From Alistipes sp. (GTDB lineage Bacteria; Bacteroidota; Bacteroidia; Bacteroidales; Rikenellaceae), in the NCBI GenBank assembly GCA_017465055.1, contig JAFTWZ010000018.1, forward strand, positions 1 through 64,000: DNA of 64,000 nt, given 5' to 3'. A program made the position numbers and the translations under genes. Position 1 is the stretch's first letter. The number at the start of each line of letters is the position of its first letter. The notes below the pieces were generated by a model. That model was not told the DNA's origin and ran no database searches. It worked only from the letters and a program-made list of their open reading frames with translations. Below are positions 6,895-17,262 of this stretch, one piece after another.

Positions 6895-8724
6895 ATGATA
6901 AAGTCTATTGATACACCCATTGCCGACATACTTAAAGGGATAGATAACGGTACAATACAGCTTCCAGACTTTCAGCGTGGCTGGGTATGGGAGGATAATC
7001 GAATCCGAGCACTAATTGCAAGTATAAGCAATGCATATCCCGTTGGTGCTGCAATGTTCTTGGATGCTACGGGAGACAATGTGCATTTCAAGAGCAGACT
7101 ATTCGAGGGTGTTGACGCATCTCATTCGTCAGTCTCGCCTAAAACGCTCGTACTCGATGGACAGCAACGCACAACATCCATCTATCGTTCTATGTACTGT
7201 AAGTCTGCAGTAAAAACAATGGACTCAAAGAAGAAACCCATTTCGAGATATTACTACTTGAACATTCCATTGTGCTTGGATACATTAACAGATAGAATTG
7301 ATGCTGTGGTCTCTGTACCTGAAGATAGAGTTATTAGAGAGAACATCGGCAGGGATATAAAGTTGGATTTATCTACCCCTGAGAAGGAGTATGAACAGCA
7401 TTATTTTCCTCTGAACATAGTTTTCGACCCTAATAGCACGATGAATTGGATGTTTGGCTATTTGAATTTTCATAGTCATTCACAGGATATTCAAAGCCAA
7501 TGGACCAACTTTTGGAAAGAGATACTCTCACCAATGTCGCAATATCAAATTCCTGTAATCGAATTGGGCAGCGATGTTCCGAAAGAGGCGGTTTGTCAAG
7601 TGTTTGAAAATGTCAATCAGGGAGGTGTATCATTAACAGTATTTGAATTAGTAACAGCAACTTTTGCAGCAGATAACTTCGAACTTCGTAAAGATTGGGA
7701 CTCTATATGGAGCGAGTTGAAGAATGATAAAGTAATGCAGTACAAAAACAACCAACCTGCATTTACAGGAACAGATTTCCTTACTGCTATCACCTTACTA
7801 AATAACTATAAACTATGGCAAGCGGGAAAAAGAGGTGGTGTTAGCTGCAAAAAGAAGGATGTTCTAAGACTACAATATGAGGAATATAAAGAGCACAAGG
7901 ATGCATTGATAGAAGGTCTTAATGAAGCCATCAAATTCATCAAGGAGCAGTGTATCTACACATCAGTGGACTTGCCATATACCTCACAAATTATTCCATT
8001 GGCTGTTACTTTTGCAATAGATAAGAACTTGTGGTTTAACGCCAAAAACAAAGCTAAACTGACACAATGGTATTGGTGTGGTGTATTTGGTGAATTGTAT
8101 GGAGGTGCAAATGAAACTCGATATGTTACCGATGTGCAAGGATTGGCAAGATGGGCTCAGGATGATAATGACCTACCTGACACAGTACAGCGCTCAAATT
8201 TCTTTGCATCTCGTCTAAACCAACTTACAACACGAAATAGTGCCGCATACAAGGGTGTGATGGCTTTAATATTGAAGAATCACTGCAAAGACTTCATATC
8301 GGGTTCAGAGATGGACTTCGCTTCATATGTAGGCGAAGCCACCGACATTCATCATATATTCCCTGCTAACTACTGTGTGCAGCAAAAGATTGATATTAAG
8401 CGATGGAATAGTGTGATTAATAAAACTCCTATATACGCTCGCACAAACAGAATAATAGGTGGATATGCTCCGACCAAATATCTTAGTAGCATTGAAAGAA
8501 ATCACGGTGTAGACACTGCGGATTTGAACAATTATTTAGAGTCTCATTTAATAGATGTTGAGGCGATAAGAAGAGATGATTTCGATACTTACTTTCAGAA
8601 CAGGGCTAACGCAATATACGACTTGATTGAGAAGGCTACAGGCAAGACAGTTGCAGGTCGTGAAAATAATGATACCGATTTAAATGACGAGGTTGTTACT
8701 GAAGAACAAGAAATCTTTTTATAG
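6895..8724 (+). CDS. DUF262/HNH restriction-like protein (GmrSD type)
   Basis: 609 residues. The N-terminal DUF262 domain has LPDFQRGWVWEDNRIRAL and the family motif DGQQR at residues 88-92. The C-terminal region has DIHHIFP with histidines 486-487, the HNH-type nuclease motif of the DUF1524/GmrD half. It thus resembles a single-chain GmrSD, a family of type IV restriction enzymes that cut modified phage DNA; the nucleotide chemistry of the N-terminal half and the target here are inferred. Base composition is clearly more AT-rich than its neighbours, a sign of transfer. It has its own promoter and stands alone between two copies of the 3' end of the small acidic gene. No methylase or integrase is beside it. 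Confidence 0.85.
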   Translation: MIKSIDTPIADILKGIDNGTIQLPDFQRGWVWEDNRIRALIASISNAYPVGAAMFLDATGDNVHFKSRLFEGVDASHSSVSPKTLVLDGQQRTTSIYRSMYCKSAVKTMDSKKKPISRYYYLNIPLCLDTLTDRIDAVVSVPEDRVIRENIGRDIKLDLSTPEKEYEQHYFPLNIVFDPNSTMNWMFGYLNFHSHSQDIQSQWTNFWKEILSPMSQYQIPVIELGSDVPKEAVCQVFENVNQGGVSLTVFELVTATFAADNFELRKDWDSIWSELKNDKVMQYKNNQPAFTGTDFLTAITLLNNYKLWQAGKRGGVSCKKKDVLRLQYEEYKEHKDALIEGLNEAIKFIKEQCIYTSVDLPYTSQIIPLAVTFAIDKNLWFNAKNKAKLTQWYWCGVFGELYGGANETRYVTDVQGLARWAQDDNDLPDTVQRSNFFASRLNQLTTRNSAAYKGVMALILKNHCKDFISGSEMDFASYVGEATDIHHIFPANYCVQQKIDIKRWNSVINKTPIYARTNRIIGGYAPTKYLSSIERNHGVDTADLNNYLESHLIDVEAIRRDDFDTYFQNRANAIYDLIEKATGKTVAGRENNDTDLNDEVVTEEQEIFL

Positions 8725-8828
8725 TTAAAAAAATGTATCAATTCAAGTAAATGCCTTAAAAACAACCAAATAAACTTGTATATAAACTTATACGAAACAA
8801 AATAGATACTAATACTCAACGACTTACA

Positions 8829-8864
8829 AGTTCCGAATACTCCTTTAACGAGGAGGAATATTAA
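8829..8864 (+). pseudogene. Remnant 3' end of the small acidic protein gene
   Basis: In one frame this stretch reads S-S-E-Y-S-F-N-E-E-E-Y-stop, matching the C terminus of the intact gene at 6438-6659 (F-F-D-E-E-E-Y-stop). The DNA acgaggagga(a/g)tattaa is shared with one mismatch over 17 bases. No start or body of the gene is present. It is followed by its own terminator. It most likely marks the displaced original gene tail at the far edge of an insertion. Confidence 0.6.
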
Positions 8865-8901
8865 CAAGGTATTGGACAGATAATCAACCTATTAAGTTTT
8901 T

Positions 8902-8941
8902 AGGGTGTAGCAACTTTTGGTTGTTACACCCTACTTTTTTC
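8902..8941 (+). terminator. Intrinsic terminator after the gene remnant
   Basis: agggtgtagcaac (8902-8914) pairs with gttgttacaccct (8920-8932), followed by actttttt. From here to about 9150 I see nothing else in the gap before the purA terminator. Confidence 0.85.
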
Positions 8942-9151
8942 TGCTTATTTCTTTGGAACTAACATATTTTTATAGCAAATATATTTTGAATTTCTACGTC
9001 AGCAGGGAGTTTAATTTGGAGGTGTACTATCTCCCGAATAACGATAGAAAGGCAATTTGGTTGTTTGGAAAGATTTTTTGCTGTAAATAAGGCAGGGAGG
9101 TTGGTGCAATTAGAGTATTGTCACTTAACAGCGAAACGAAGATAATGGCAA

Positions 9152-9190
9152 AATATAGGAGCAAGACACCGAGGTGCTTGCTCCTATATT
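9152..9190. terminator. Bidirectional hairpin downstream of purA
   Basis: aatataggagcaagacacc pairs with its complement ggtgcttgctcctatatt around a tiny loop. It lies 26 nt past the purA stop and is flanked by AT-rich DNA on both sides. Confidence 0.75.
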
Positions 9191-9215
9191 ATCATATATC
9201 TCCCTCGAGGGGCGA

Positions 9216-10583
<1,368 letters not shown>

Positions 10584-10631
10584 CTAAGCGCGGAAAGTTA
10601 TCAACAGGTTGTGAAATTTTGATTTTCTCAC

Positions 10632-11897
10632 CTACTTCGCCTCCTTAGCGCTACGGTTTACGATATGCTCCATAACAATGACGACGACAACGCCCATAGC
10701 AAAGCCATTGCTCACCAGTGGCTCGATGACCGAGGGGACTATGCCGCGAGGCATAAGCTGAAAGAGCATAGCCACCATAAGTGGCAGGCCTACGGTCATA
10801 CCATCGGCAAAGCTACGCACCGACGAGGTAGAGTGCAGCATCTCGAAGCTGGCGGCAAGCTGCGTACCCATCAGGAAGAGGAGGATGACTCCGATAACCT
10901 GATTGGGGATGTTCGTAAGCACCCATATAAGCTCGGGCGAGAGGGCGCAGAGCGTAAGCAGCACCGTAGCAGGAACCAACGTCCAGCGCGAGGCGCACCC
11001 CGTAGAGGCCACGACTCCAGGACTCATAGAATAGTTCACAGGGCCGAGGACACCCATTGCGCCAGCAACGACGTTCATAATGCCCGTAATGCGCACGCCA
11101 CGCTTAAGGCGTCGGGGCATATCATCGAGCGAGAGCATAGCACCGAGCGACTCGATAGAGCCTATGTCGTTAATCAGCAGCGCGATGTAGCATATCACAA
11201 AGGCGACGATAAGGCCCACGTCGAGGCTTATGCCATCGATAAGCAGGGTATCTAACGAGGCAGCTGTTGTAGCCACCTCTCCAGCGTCGAAGAGCATATA
11301 GTAAGCCGCGCTACCTGCGACCAGCGCAATAGGTATCACGAGGCTCTTGGCCACGCCACGAAGCGTGCGGTTAAGGATAACCATACCAAAGCATCCGACA
11401 AGCGCGAAGCATAGGCCAAAGGTATGCTCCGAGGCCGAGGCCGCAGCAGGGAAGACCAAGTTCTTGATTACGGGGGCAAGGGTAAAGGCTATGAGCATCA
11501 GTATCACCACCACGATGCGTGGCGTGAATAGTCGCTGCACATATTGCATAGCACCGCCAAACGTCAGCAGCGCGATGATAACACCGCCGAGAGCTATCGA
11601 GCTATATATCGCCGTAGTCGGAGCTCCTGCGCCGAGCGACGAGATAACGCCCACGAGCAACACCGCAGCAGGGCCTACGACTATCGGCATACGGTGTCCC
11701 CACAGCACCTGCACAAGGCCCGCGATGCCCATAACGGCAAACATCTTCTGAGCGTAGAAGAGTCGCTCGCCAGGGCCTCCCTGTGCGACAAAGACGCTGG
11801 TAGCGACCACCGCCACAGCGAGGATAAACCACTGCAGTGCGTAGATCATCATCTGACCAAAGGGTAGCCTGTCATCGATATTATACTTCAGTTTCAT
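10632..11897 (-). CDS. Nucleobase:cation symporter-2 family purine permease
   Basis: 421 residues with about 12-14 hydrophobic segments throughout, beginning LQWFILAVAVVATSVFVAQG. It matches the NCS2 (uracil/xanthine permease) family in length and layout, and the middle has SIESLGAMLSLDD, close to the family signature loop. It would import a purine or pyrimidine base with a cation through the inner membrane. The gene upstream on the same strand encodes a guanine deaminase, so guanine or xanthine is the likeliest substrate. The 75-bp palindromic repeat (11928-12002) lies between the two genes. Confidence 0.85.
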   Translation of the reverse strand: MKLKYNIDDRLPFGQMMIYALQWFILAVAVVATSVFVAQGGPGERLFYAQKMFAVMGIAGLVQVLWGHRMPIVVGPAAVLLVGVISSLGAGAPTTAIYSSIALGGVIIALLTFGGAMQYVQRLFTPRIVVVILMLIAFTLAPVIKNLVFPAAASASEHTFGLCFALVGCFGMVILNRTLRGVAKSLVIPIALVAGSAAYYMLFDAGEVATTAASLDTLLIDGISLDVGLIVAFVICYIALLINDIGSIESLGAMLSLDDMPRRLKRGVRITGIMNVVAGAMGVLGPVNYSMSPGVVASTGCASRWTLVPATVLLTLCALSPELIWVLTNIPNQVIGVILLFLMGTQLAASFEMLHSTSSVRSFADGMTVGLPLMVAMLFQLMPRGIVPSVIEPLVSNGFAMGVVVVIVMEHIVNRSAKEAK

Positions 11898-11927
11898 ACA
11901 TCTATTCTTTTAAAAGGTTACTTACTA

Positions 11928-12002
11928 AGAAGCTGTTTTGAATTTTATTAAAAGAGTTTGTTCGTTGCAGCAAAAGCTCGAAATAAAATTCAAACAGCTT
12001 CT
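11928..12002. repeat. 75-bp palindromic repeat, copy A
   Basis: The ends agaagctgttttgaatttta and its complement form a long stem; the centre reads gagtttgttcgttgcagcaaaag. The same element, 80 bp long, is at 26558-26637 with a 5-nt length difference in the centre. It is placed directly downstream of the guanine deaminase gene, so it can act as a terminator or processing site. Confidence 0.85.
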
Positions 12003-12026
12003 AAGTGTCGCCACAACGTATGGCCG

Positions 12027-12554
12027 CTAATACTCCACCTTGTCAGCCTTATCGCTCCACATACGGAATGCCTCGAGTGCCTCGTTGCGCATAAAGTGCT
12101 CGCAGCGTATCGAGCGGCGGTCGTAGTCCAACCTTAGCTGGTCGTAGATAAACGAGTCGTCGAAGTCGATGGCCGCAGCGTCGCGCTTGGTGTTGGCATA
12201 GCATATACGCTCGATACCTGCCCAGTACAAGGCGCTCAGGCACATCGGGCAGGGCTCACACGAGGTGTAGACCGTGCACCCCGTAAGGTCGAACGTGCCG
12301 AGCTGGCGGCAAGCGTTGCGTATGGCCATCACCTCGGCGTGTGCCGTAGGGTCGTTATTGGGCACTACGCGGTTAGCGCCGCGGCTTATGAGCTTACCAT
12401 CGCGCACGATGACAGCGCCAAAGGGTCCACCACCCGACTCTATATTCTCCTTAGACAGCTCTATGGCCATCTGCATAAAGGCTCTATCCTCGGCACTGTA
12501 GTTATCGGTCTCGGGAAGGCCATTCTGTCTATCCTGATTCTCTATCATAATCAC
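12027..12554 (-). CDS. guaD: Guanine deaminase
   Basis: 175 residues of the cytidine-deaminase fold. The zinc site is complete: HAEV (His and catalytic Glu) and SCEPCPMC. GGPFGAVIVRDG, NDPTAHAEVMAIRNAC, FDDSFIY and the C-terminal KVEY ending match Bacillus-type guanine deaminase (GuaD) rather than the tRNA adenosine deaminase TadA. It converts guanine to xanthine plus ammonia in the cytoplasm. A purine permease follows on the same strand, which supports a purine-scavenging pair. The start could also be six bases downstream (MIENQD). Confidence 0.85.
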   Translation of the reverse strand: MIMIENQDRQNGLPETDNYSAEDRAFMQMAIELSKENIESGGGPFGAVIVRDGKLISRGANRVVPNNDPTAHAEVMAIRNACRQLGTFDLTGCTVYTSCEPCPMCLSALYWAGIERICYANTKRDAAAIDFDDSFIYDQLRLDYDRRSIRCEHFMRNEALEAFRMWSDKADKVEY

Positions 12555-12587
12555 TAATAATCAATCTGTTACACTTTTACGCATCAA

Positions 12588-14138
12588 CTACTCGAAGATA
12601 CTCATACGCTCGTCATAGACCTCACTCTCGACATCCAAGAAGTCCATAACGCTATGGAAGATGTGGTAGTGGCCCACCTTGTCGAGGCTACGTAGCTCAG
12701 AGTCCGAGCCGCTACGCCATACGATAAACGGTATCTCGGTCTGCTCCTTAGGTGCCATCGCCGCCGAGACCATACCGTGCATATAGACGTTACCCTCGCC
12801 GAGGCTCTCGCCGTGATCCGAGATGTATATCATCGCCGACTTGCGGTCGTCGACACTGCGCAGCAGCTCGATTACCGAGTGGAGCAGGTAGTCGGTGTAG
12901 AGTATCGTATTGTCGTAGGCATTTATCAGCTCTTCCCTATCGGCCTTAGCCATCTCGACCGTTGTGCACACAGGCGCGAAACGCTCAAACTCCTCGGGAT
13001 ACTTCTTGAAGTATGTCGGGCCGTGGCTGGTGCTGGTGTGCAGCACCACGAGGAGCTTATCGCTCTGCGAGGCGGCAATCTCATCGGCCAACCCCTCGAG
13101 CAATATGGCGTCGTACCTGCCATCGGCCTCGGGATACTGAGCCTTAAGCTCCGAGAGCGTATGGTGCTTGGCTATATGCAACGGAGGCTCACCCCAGTTT
13201 GTCGTGCGCCACACCACATCTACGCCGTTACGGTAGAGGTAGTTTGGCAGTATCTCGTATAGCTCGCCCGTAGGCTTATGGTCGACTATCGCCTTGACGG
13301 CTGCCGTTGTCGATGTTGCCGAGGCCTCGGCGACGTAGATCACCACGCTATCGGCCTCGAGCAGTGGGTTTGTACGACGCTCGTAGCCATATAGCGAGAA
13401 GTTCTCGCGACGTGCCGACTCGCCTATTACCAACACACACAGCGCCCTATCATCCGAAGCGATCGTGGCATCGGGCAGGAGTATCTCCTGGCGGTTAATC
13501 ATACGCTGGTGGTTGAAGTGTCGCACCGTATTTGCCACATACGACCAGGGCATAAAGAGGCTACCTATGCGCGGTGCGTTATGGTCTATCCATAGTATGT
13601 TACCCATATTTGCCACCGCCACGACAACAATTAGGCCAATGGCCGCCCCGACGCTCACAAGCATACGCCGTAACGAGCCAAGCTCGTAGCGACGCACGAA
13701 GAGATAGAGGCAGGGTGGCAGGCCGAGAAGCAGCAGGTAGACCACAGGCGTCAGCGAGAAGAATCCCGAGGCCTCCGAGAGACGCGTATTGAAGAGGTTG
13801 CCCATCATATCGCGCGTCATAAGCACCTCGTAGGTATTGACAAAGTATAGCGCCACGGCGTTGCACACAAAGGTCAGCGCCACCAGCACCTTGCCCACCA
13901 TACGCAGGGTGTAGACAAGCAGGTAGTAGACCATAAAGTTTGCCGCAAGGATAAGCACCACGAAGCTGCAGACGATAAGCCAGGCGTTAGCCCCAGGCTC
14001 TACGCACCCCACTACCAACTCGAAGAGCGGAAGGTGGAAGGCCACGAGGTTAAAGAGGCTGAGCACAGCCATTACAGCCACAAGGCTTGCAGGCTGCCGA
14101 AATCTCTTCGTAGCAGCCTCTATGAGTCGTTTCATCAT
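12588..14138 (-). CDS. Lipid A-type phosphoethanolamine transferase
   Basis: 516 residues. The first 190 or so hold about five transmembrane segments; the rest is a sulfatase-fold periplasmic domain. Metal and catalytic motifs of the EptA family are present: VIGESARRENFSLYGY, SATSTTAAVKAI (region of the nucleophilic Thr), HTSTSHGPTY and ISDHGESLGE. It would move phosphoethanolamine from phosphatidylethanolamine to lipid A or another envelope glycolipid, which often lowers sensitivity to cationic peptides. The start codon overlaps the stop of the upstream PHP-domain gene (ATGA), so the two are translationally coupled. The exact acceptor is unknown. Confidence 0.87.
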   Translation of the reverse strand: MMKRLIEAATKRFRQPASLVAVMAVLSLFNLVAFHLPLFELVVGCVEPGANAWLIVCSFVVLILAANFMVYYLLVYTLRMVGKVLVALTFVCNAVALYFVNTYEVLMTRDMMGNLFNTRLSEASGFFSLTPVVYLLLLGLPPCLYLFVRRYELGSLRRMLVSVGAAIGLIVVVAVANMGNILWIDHNAPRIGSLFMPWSYVANTVRHFNHQRMINRQEILLPDATIASDDRALCVLVIGESARRENFSLYGYERRTNPLLEADSVVIYVAEASATSTTAAVKAIVDHKPTGELYEILPNYLYRNGVDVVWRTTNWGEPPLHIAKHHTLSELKAQYPEADGRYDAILLEGLADEIAASQSDKLLVVLHTSTSHGPTYFKKYPEEFERFAPVCTTVEMAKADREELINAYDNTILYTDYLLHSVIELLRSVDDRKSAMIYISDHGESLGEGNVYMHGMVSAAMAPKEQTEIPFIVWRSGSDSELRSLDKVGHYHIFHSVMDFLDVESEVYDERMSIFE

Positions 14139-15343
14139 CTCTTTCTCCAGATTAGTTTCACGTATAACATAACTATGCCCACACCGACTACCAGCAATGC
14201 CGCGTTAAGGAGCAGCGTGTAGAGCCAATTTACGCTATGTCCAGACTCCCTGCGTGGCGACTCTGCGGTGGCACTGTCGTAGCGAGCAAAGGGGTTGGTA
14301 TATATCACCTCGCCCGCGGGGAGGTAGGCCGTTATGCGCACATATGGCTCATCCTCGGCAAGCACCATCGAGGCTCGGTCGCTGTCGAGCGACAAGTGTA
14401 GAGTACTGTGGTTCTGGCCAATAAACTTTATCGAGTCGGCCTTAGAGGATAGCTCGATATATACCTCATCGCCACGTAGGCCTATGGCCGTAACCTCCGT
14501 AAGCGCGTTGTTGCGACAGACCTTCTCCTGCCAATCGCCACCACCATAGTCTGGCGTGCGCATAGCGTAGAACGAGCCCCTGCGCAGCGTGCTAACGATA
14601 TCGTCGTAGGAGAGCGTTGGCGTAGCGAGGAAGTTCGAGCGGATGGCTATGCAGCGCGAGCGGTCAGGATAGTGCAGGTCGTCGTTGGCCACGCCCAGAA
14701 CATAGTGTCCTGCACTTAGCGCCACATCCCAATACTTATTCTCGGTGCTGCGGCCGCTGTCAAGCTCTAAGAGCGTATATCCATCCAAGAGGCGCATATG
14801 CTCATCTGTCGTAGCCACCGTACGTAGCGGATGGTTTATCTGCACCATATCGGCATCGCGACCGAGCATATCGAGCATAAACTGACGTTGCGAGACGCCT
14901 AAAGGCAGGAGCATATCGTAGCGACACACCTCGTCGGCGCCAAAGACTAAGTTGTGGTTCTTAAATAGGTTGTAGCCGTGCTCGTAGAGCGACACCACCT
15001 CGCCCGAGAGCGTGGGGTGCTCGGTAATCTCGTTGTGGTTGGAGAAGGTTACTATGTCGTAGCCATACTTCGCATACTCGGCCGCCACCTCCTCGGGCCA
15101 ATATTCACACTCGTTAAGTGGCCCTTCGACACGCGTGTGGGTGTGGAAGTTGGCTCGGCTCCACACCACTGTGCTATCGATATCGGCGTAGGGGTTATAG
15201 ATATCGGGGCCACAGAATGGTCGTGGCTCAGGGAAGTTATATATGGGGCTAAGCGATGTAGCCAAAATGGCGAGCGTGGCCACAAGCAGACAAGTGGCCA
15301 ACGCACGCACAATCCATATAGCTACGCCTCTAACTATTCTCAT
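14135..15343 (-). CDS. Membrane-anchored PHP-domain phosphoesterase
   Basis: 402 residues. An N-terminal membrane anchor (residues about 8-30) and a C-terminal transmembrane helix (LLLNAALLVVGVGIVMLYV) enclose a PHP domain. Metal-binding motifs are NFHTHTRVEG, TFSNHNEI, QINHPLRT and VANDDLHYPD. PHP domains hydrolyse phosphoesters; the substrate here is unknown. The topology places the domain in the periplasm if the first helix is an ordinary signal anchor. The gene overlaps the phosphoethanolamine transferase by four bases, so a role in removing or trimming lipid head groups is an inference worth testing. A promoter box lies 26 nt upstream. Confidence 0.82.
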   Translation of the reverse strand: MRIVRGVAIWIVRALATCLLVATLAILATSLSPIYNFPEPRPFCGPDIYNPYADIDSTVVWSRANFHTHTRVEGPLNECEYWPEEVAAEYAKYGYDIVTFSNHNEITEHPTLSGEVVSLYEHGYNLFKNHNLVFGADEVCRYDMLLPLGVSQRQFMLDMLGRDADMVQINHPLRTVATTDEHMRLLDGYTLLELDSGRSTENKYWDVALSAGHYVLGVANDDLHYPDRSRCIAIRSNFLATPTLSYDDIVSTLRRGSFYAMRTPDYGGGDWQEKVCRNNALTEVTAIGLRGDEVYIELSSKADSIKFIGQNHSTLHLSLDSDRASMVLAEDEPYVRITAYLPAGEVIYTNPFARYDSATAESPRRESGHSVNWLYTLLLNAALLVVGVGIVMLYVKLIWRKR

Positions 15344-15368
15344 CCTTAAGTTTTCGTTTCACACCCGA

Positions 15369-15376
15369 CAAAGATA
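15369..15376 (-). promoter_or_regulatory. Promoter -7 box of the PHP-transferase operon
   Basis: CAAAGATA on the plus strand, read as TATCTTTG on the minus strand, 26 nt before the ATG. A second identical box lies at 15457-15464. No strong -33 is seen for either. Confidence 0.55.
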
Positions 15377-15565
15377 CTAAAAAGTATGGTATCTCCATCA
15401 CTTGTAGCATCCTTAGCTGTAAAAACCTTACTGTAGAGGATGCGTCATTATGACGCCAAAGATACGAAATTAAACTTAAAAATGAAAAAATTAGTCTCTA
15501 CCTATTACCAACAAGCTCGATTCTCGCGCCATAGTTATTGGCTCGTCATAGCACGGTCAGAGCCT

Positions 15566-17023
15566 CTACTTCTCCCACTCGAACTTCTCGAAATCGGCAT
15601 CTGCGGCCTTCCACTCGGGCTTACGCATAGCGTATATTATAAATGGTATACCGACAAATATTATAGCACCTACGATAAGCACGCTGTACCATACCGCCGA
15701 GCTACCTACTGCAATCTGCGAAGGGGGTATAAAGCTAAGGACAAAGGCTAAGAGCGAGCCACAGAAGCCTAAGCCTCCGAGCACCCACATCAGCGCATTG
15801 CCACGCGCTCCGAGACGGAACGGACGCTCGAGCTTTGGATACTTATATCGTAGGGTTATCGCTGCCGAGAACATCAACATATACATAATAAGGTATAGCA
15901 GCACGGTCAGCTGCGAGAGTATCTGATAAAAACTCTGCACCGAGGGCATCACCACAAACAGCATACCGAGTATGGTGACTATGACACCCTGAATGAGGAG
16001 GATGTTGCGCTGCACACCACGGCTGTTTGTCCTCTGGAAGAACGGAGGCAGGTAGCCAGCACGTCCCACAGCGAAGATACCCTTCGAGGGGCCCGATACC
16101 CACGTAAGCACGCCAGCCAGCACGCCAAAGACCAGAGCAATGGCGATGATAGGGCCCATCCACGACATACGCAGGTAGTGGAAGTAGTTATCGAAGCCTA
16201 TTAGCAGCGTCTGCGTCAGGCTTATATCCTTTGCGGGCACTACGATGCCGAGCGAGAAGGTGCCGAGGATGAAGATAAGCACCGTTACGAGCGAGCCGAT
16301 GATTATCGCACGCGGGTAGTTACGCTTGGGGTTGTCTACCTCCATAACGTGGATACCCATCATCTCCATACCTGCGTAGAAGAGGAATATCGAGCTTGCC
16401 AGAACGATGTTGTTGAAGTTCGACAGGTCGGGCAGGAAGCTCTCCTGCATATTGAGGTTGTTGTGACCTCCCGTAGCGAGGTATATCACCGCCAAGATTA
16501 TTAGCAGCGCCGCAGGGATGATAGTGCCGATGATACCACCCCACTTACTCACCTTTCCGACCCAACCGAGGCCACGCAGCGAGATAAACGTTGCAATCCA
16601 ATATATCGCCAATACCACCACGAGGGTGAAGAGACGATTCGAGGCCAGCGCCGCATCGGCCGTAGGGTTAAAGCCGATAAAGGCTATGCTCACAGCACCG
16701 AACGTCAACACCGTAGGGTACCATATCGTCGACTGAATCCACTGTAGCCATATGGCCAAAAAGCCAGCTTTAGCGCCAAAGGCCTCGCCTACCCAGCGAA
16801 ACACACCTCCCTGCTTATTGGCAAACATCGCTGCCAACTCGGCTGCAACCATCGACGTAGGTATGAGAAATACCACCGCTGCGAAGAGGTAGTAGAACGC
16901 CGACGCTAAGCCATAGATAGCCTCGGTTGCCAATCCACGCAGACTCACCACCGCCGTAATGTTCATTATCGCCAGCGTCATAACGCTGAGCTTAAAGCTC
17001 TTACTCTTGTTATCCGTACTCAT
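15566..17023 (-). CDS. APC-superfamily amino-acid antiporter (GadC-like)
   Basis: 485 residues from MSTDNKSKSFKL. About 12 transmembrane segments. The start of the membrane domain (MNITAVVSLRGLATEAIYG) and LIPTSMVAAELAAMF resemble the glutamate:GABA antiporter group of the APC superfamily. It would exchange or import an amino acid across the inner membrane; the substrate is not certain. The C terminus is hydrophilic (about 30 residues). An upstream in-frame ATG at 17062 would add 13 residues; these look unrelated to the family and were left out. It is not clearly linked to a decarboxylase or glutaminase gene here. Confidence 0.85.
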   Translation of the reverse strand: MSTDNKSKSFKLSVMTLAIMNITAVVSLRGLATEAIYGLASAFYYLFAAVVFLIPTSMVAAELAAMFANKQGGVFRWVGEAFGAKAGFLAIWLQWIQSTIWYPTVLTFGAVSIAFIGFNPTADAALASNRLFTLVVVLAIYWIATFISLRGLGWVGKVSKWGGIIGTIIPAALLIILAVIYLATGGHNNLNMQESFLPDLSNFNNIVLASSIFLFYAGMEMMGIHVMEVDNPKRNYPRAIIIGSLVTVLIFILGTFSLGIVVPAKDISLTQTLLIGFDNYFHYLRMSWMGPIIAIALVFGVLAGVLTWVSGPSKGIFAVGRAGYLPPFFQRTNSRGVQRNILLIQGVIVTILGMLFVVMPSVQSFYQILSQLTVLLYLIMYMLMFSAAITLRYKYPKLERPFRLGARGNALMWVLGGLGFCGSLLAFVLSFIPPSQIAVGSSAVWYSVLIVGAIIFVGIPFIIYAMRKPEWKAADADFEKFEWEK

Positions 17024-17174
17024 AAGCATATAATGTTTGATTGTTTCCGAATCTCTATACAATTATAGTGCTAAGAGTAACGACAACGGCTATTGTGGCC
17101 CGTTTAAACTATCGAATACGCAGATATTATAAGCAAATCTTATATCTAAATAAAAACAAAGAATCGAAAAACTA

Positions 17175-17204
17175 TTGCAGAAAAAGAAATTAATATTATC
17201 TTTG
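17175..17204 (+). promoter_or_regulatory. Promoter of the rubrerythrin gene
   Basis: TTG at 17175-17177, a 19-nt spacer, and a perfect TATCTTTG at 17197-17204. The start codon is 59 nt further on. Confidence 0.75.
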
Positions 17205-17262
17205 CAACAGCTAAAGGATAAAAAAATTAGTAAACACTTAAACCTATAAAACTTGAAAGATT

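Noticed and set aside
7031-7213. Small frames inside the DUF262 gene and other short overlapping frames
   Set aside because: They are in other reading frames of clear genes, with no start context or family signature.
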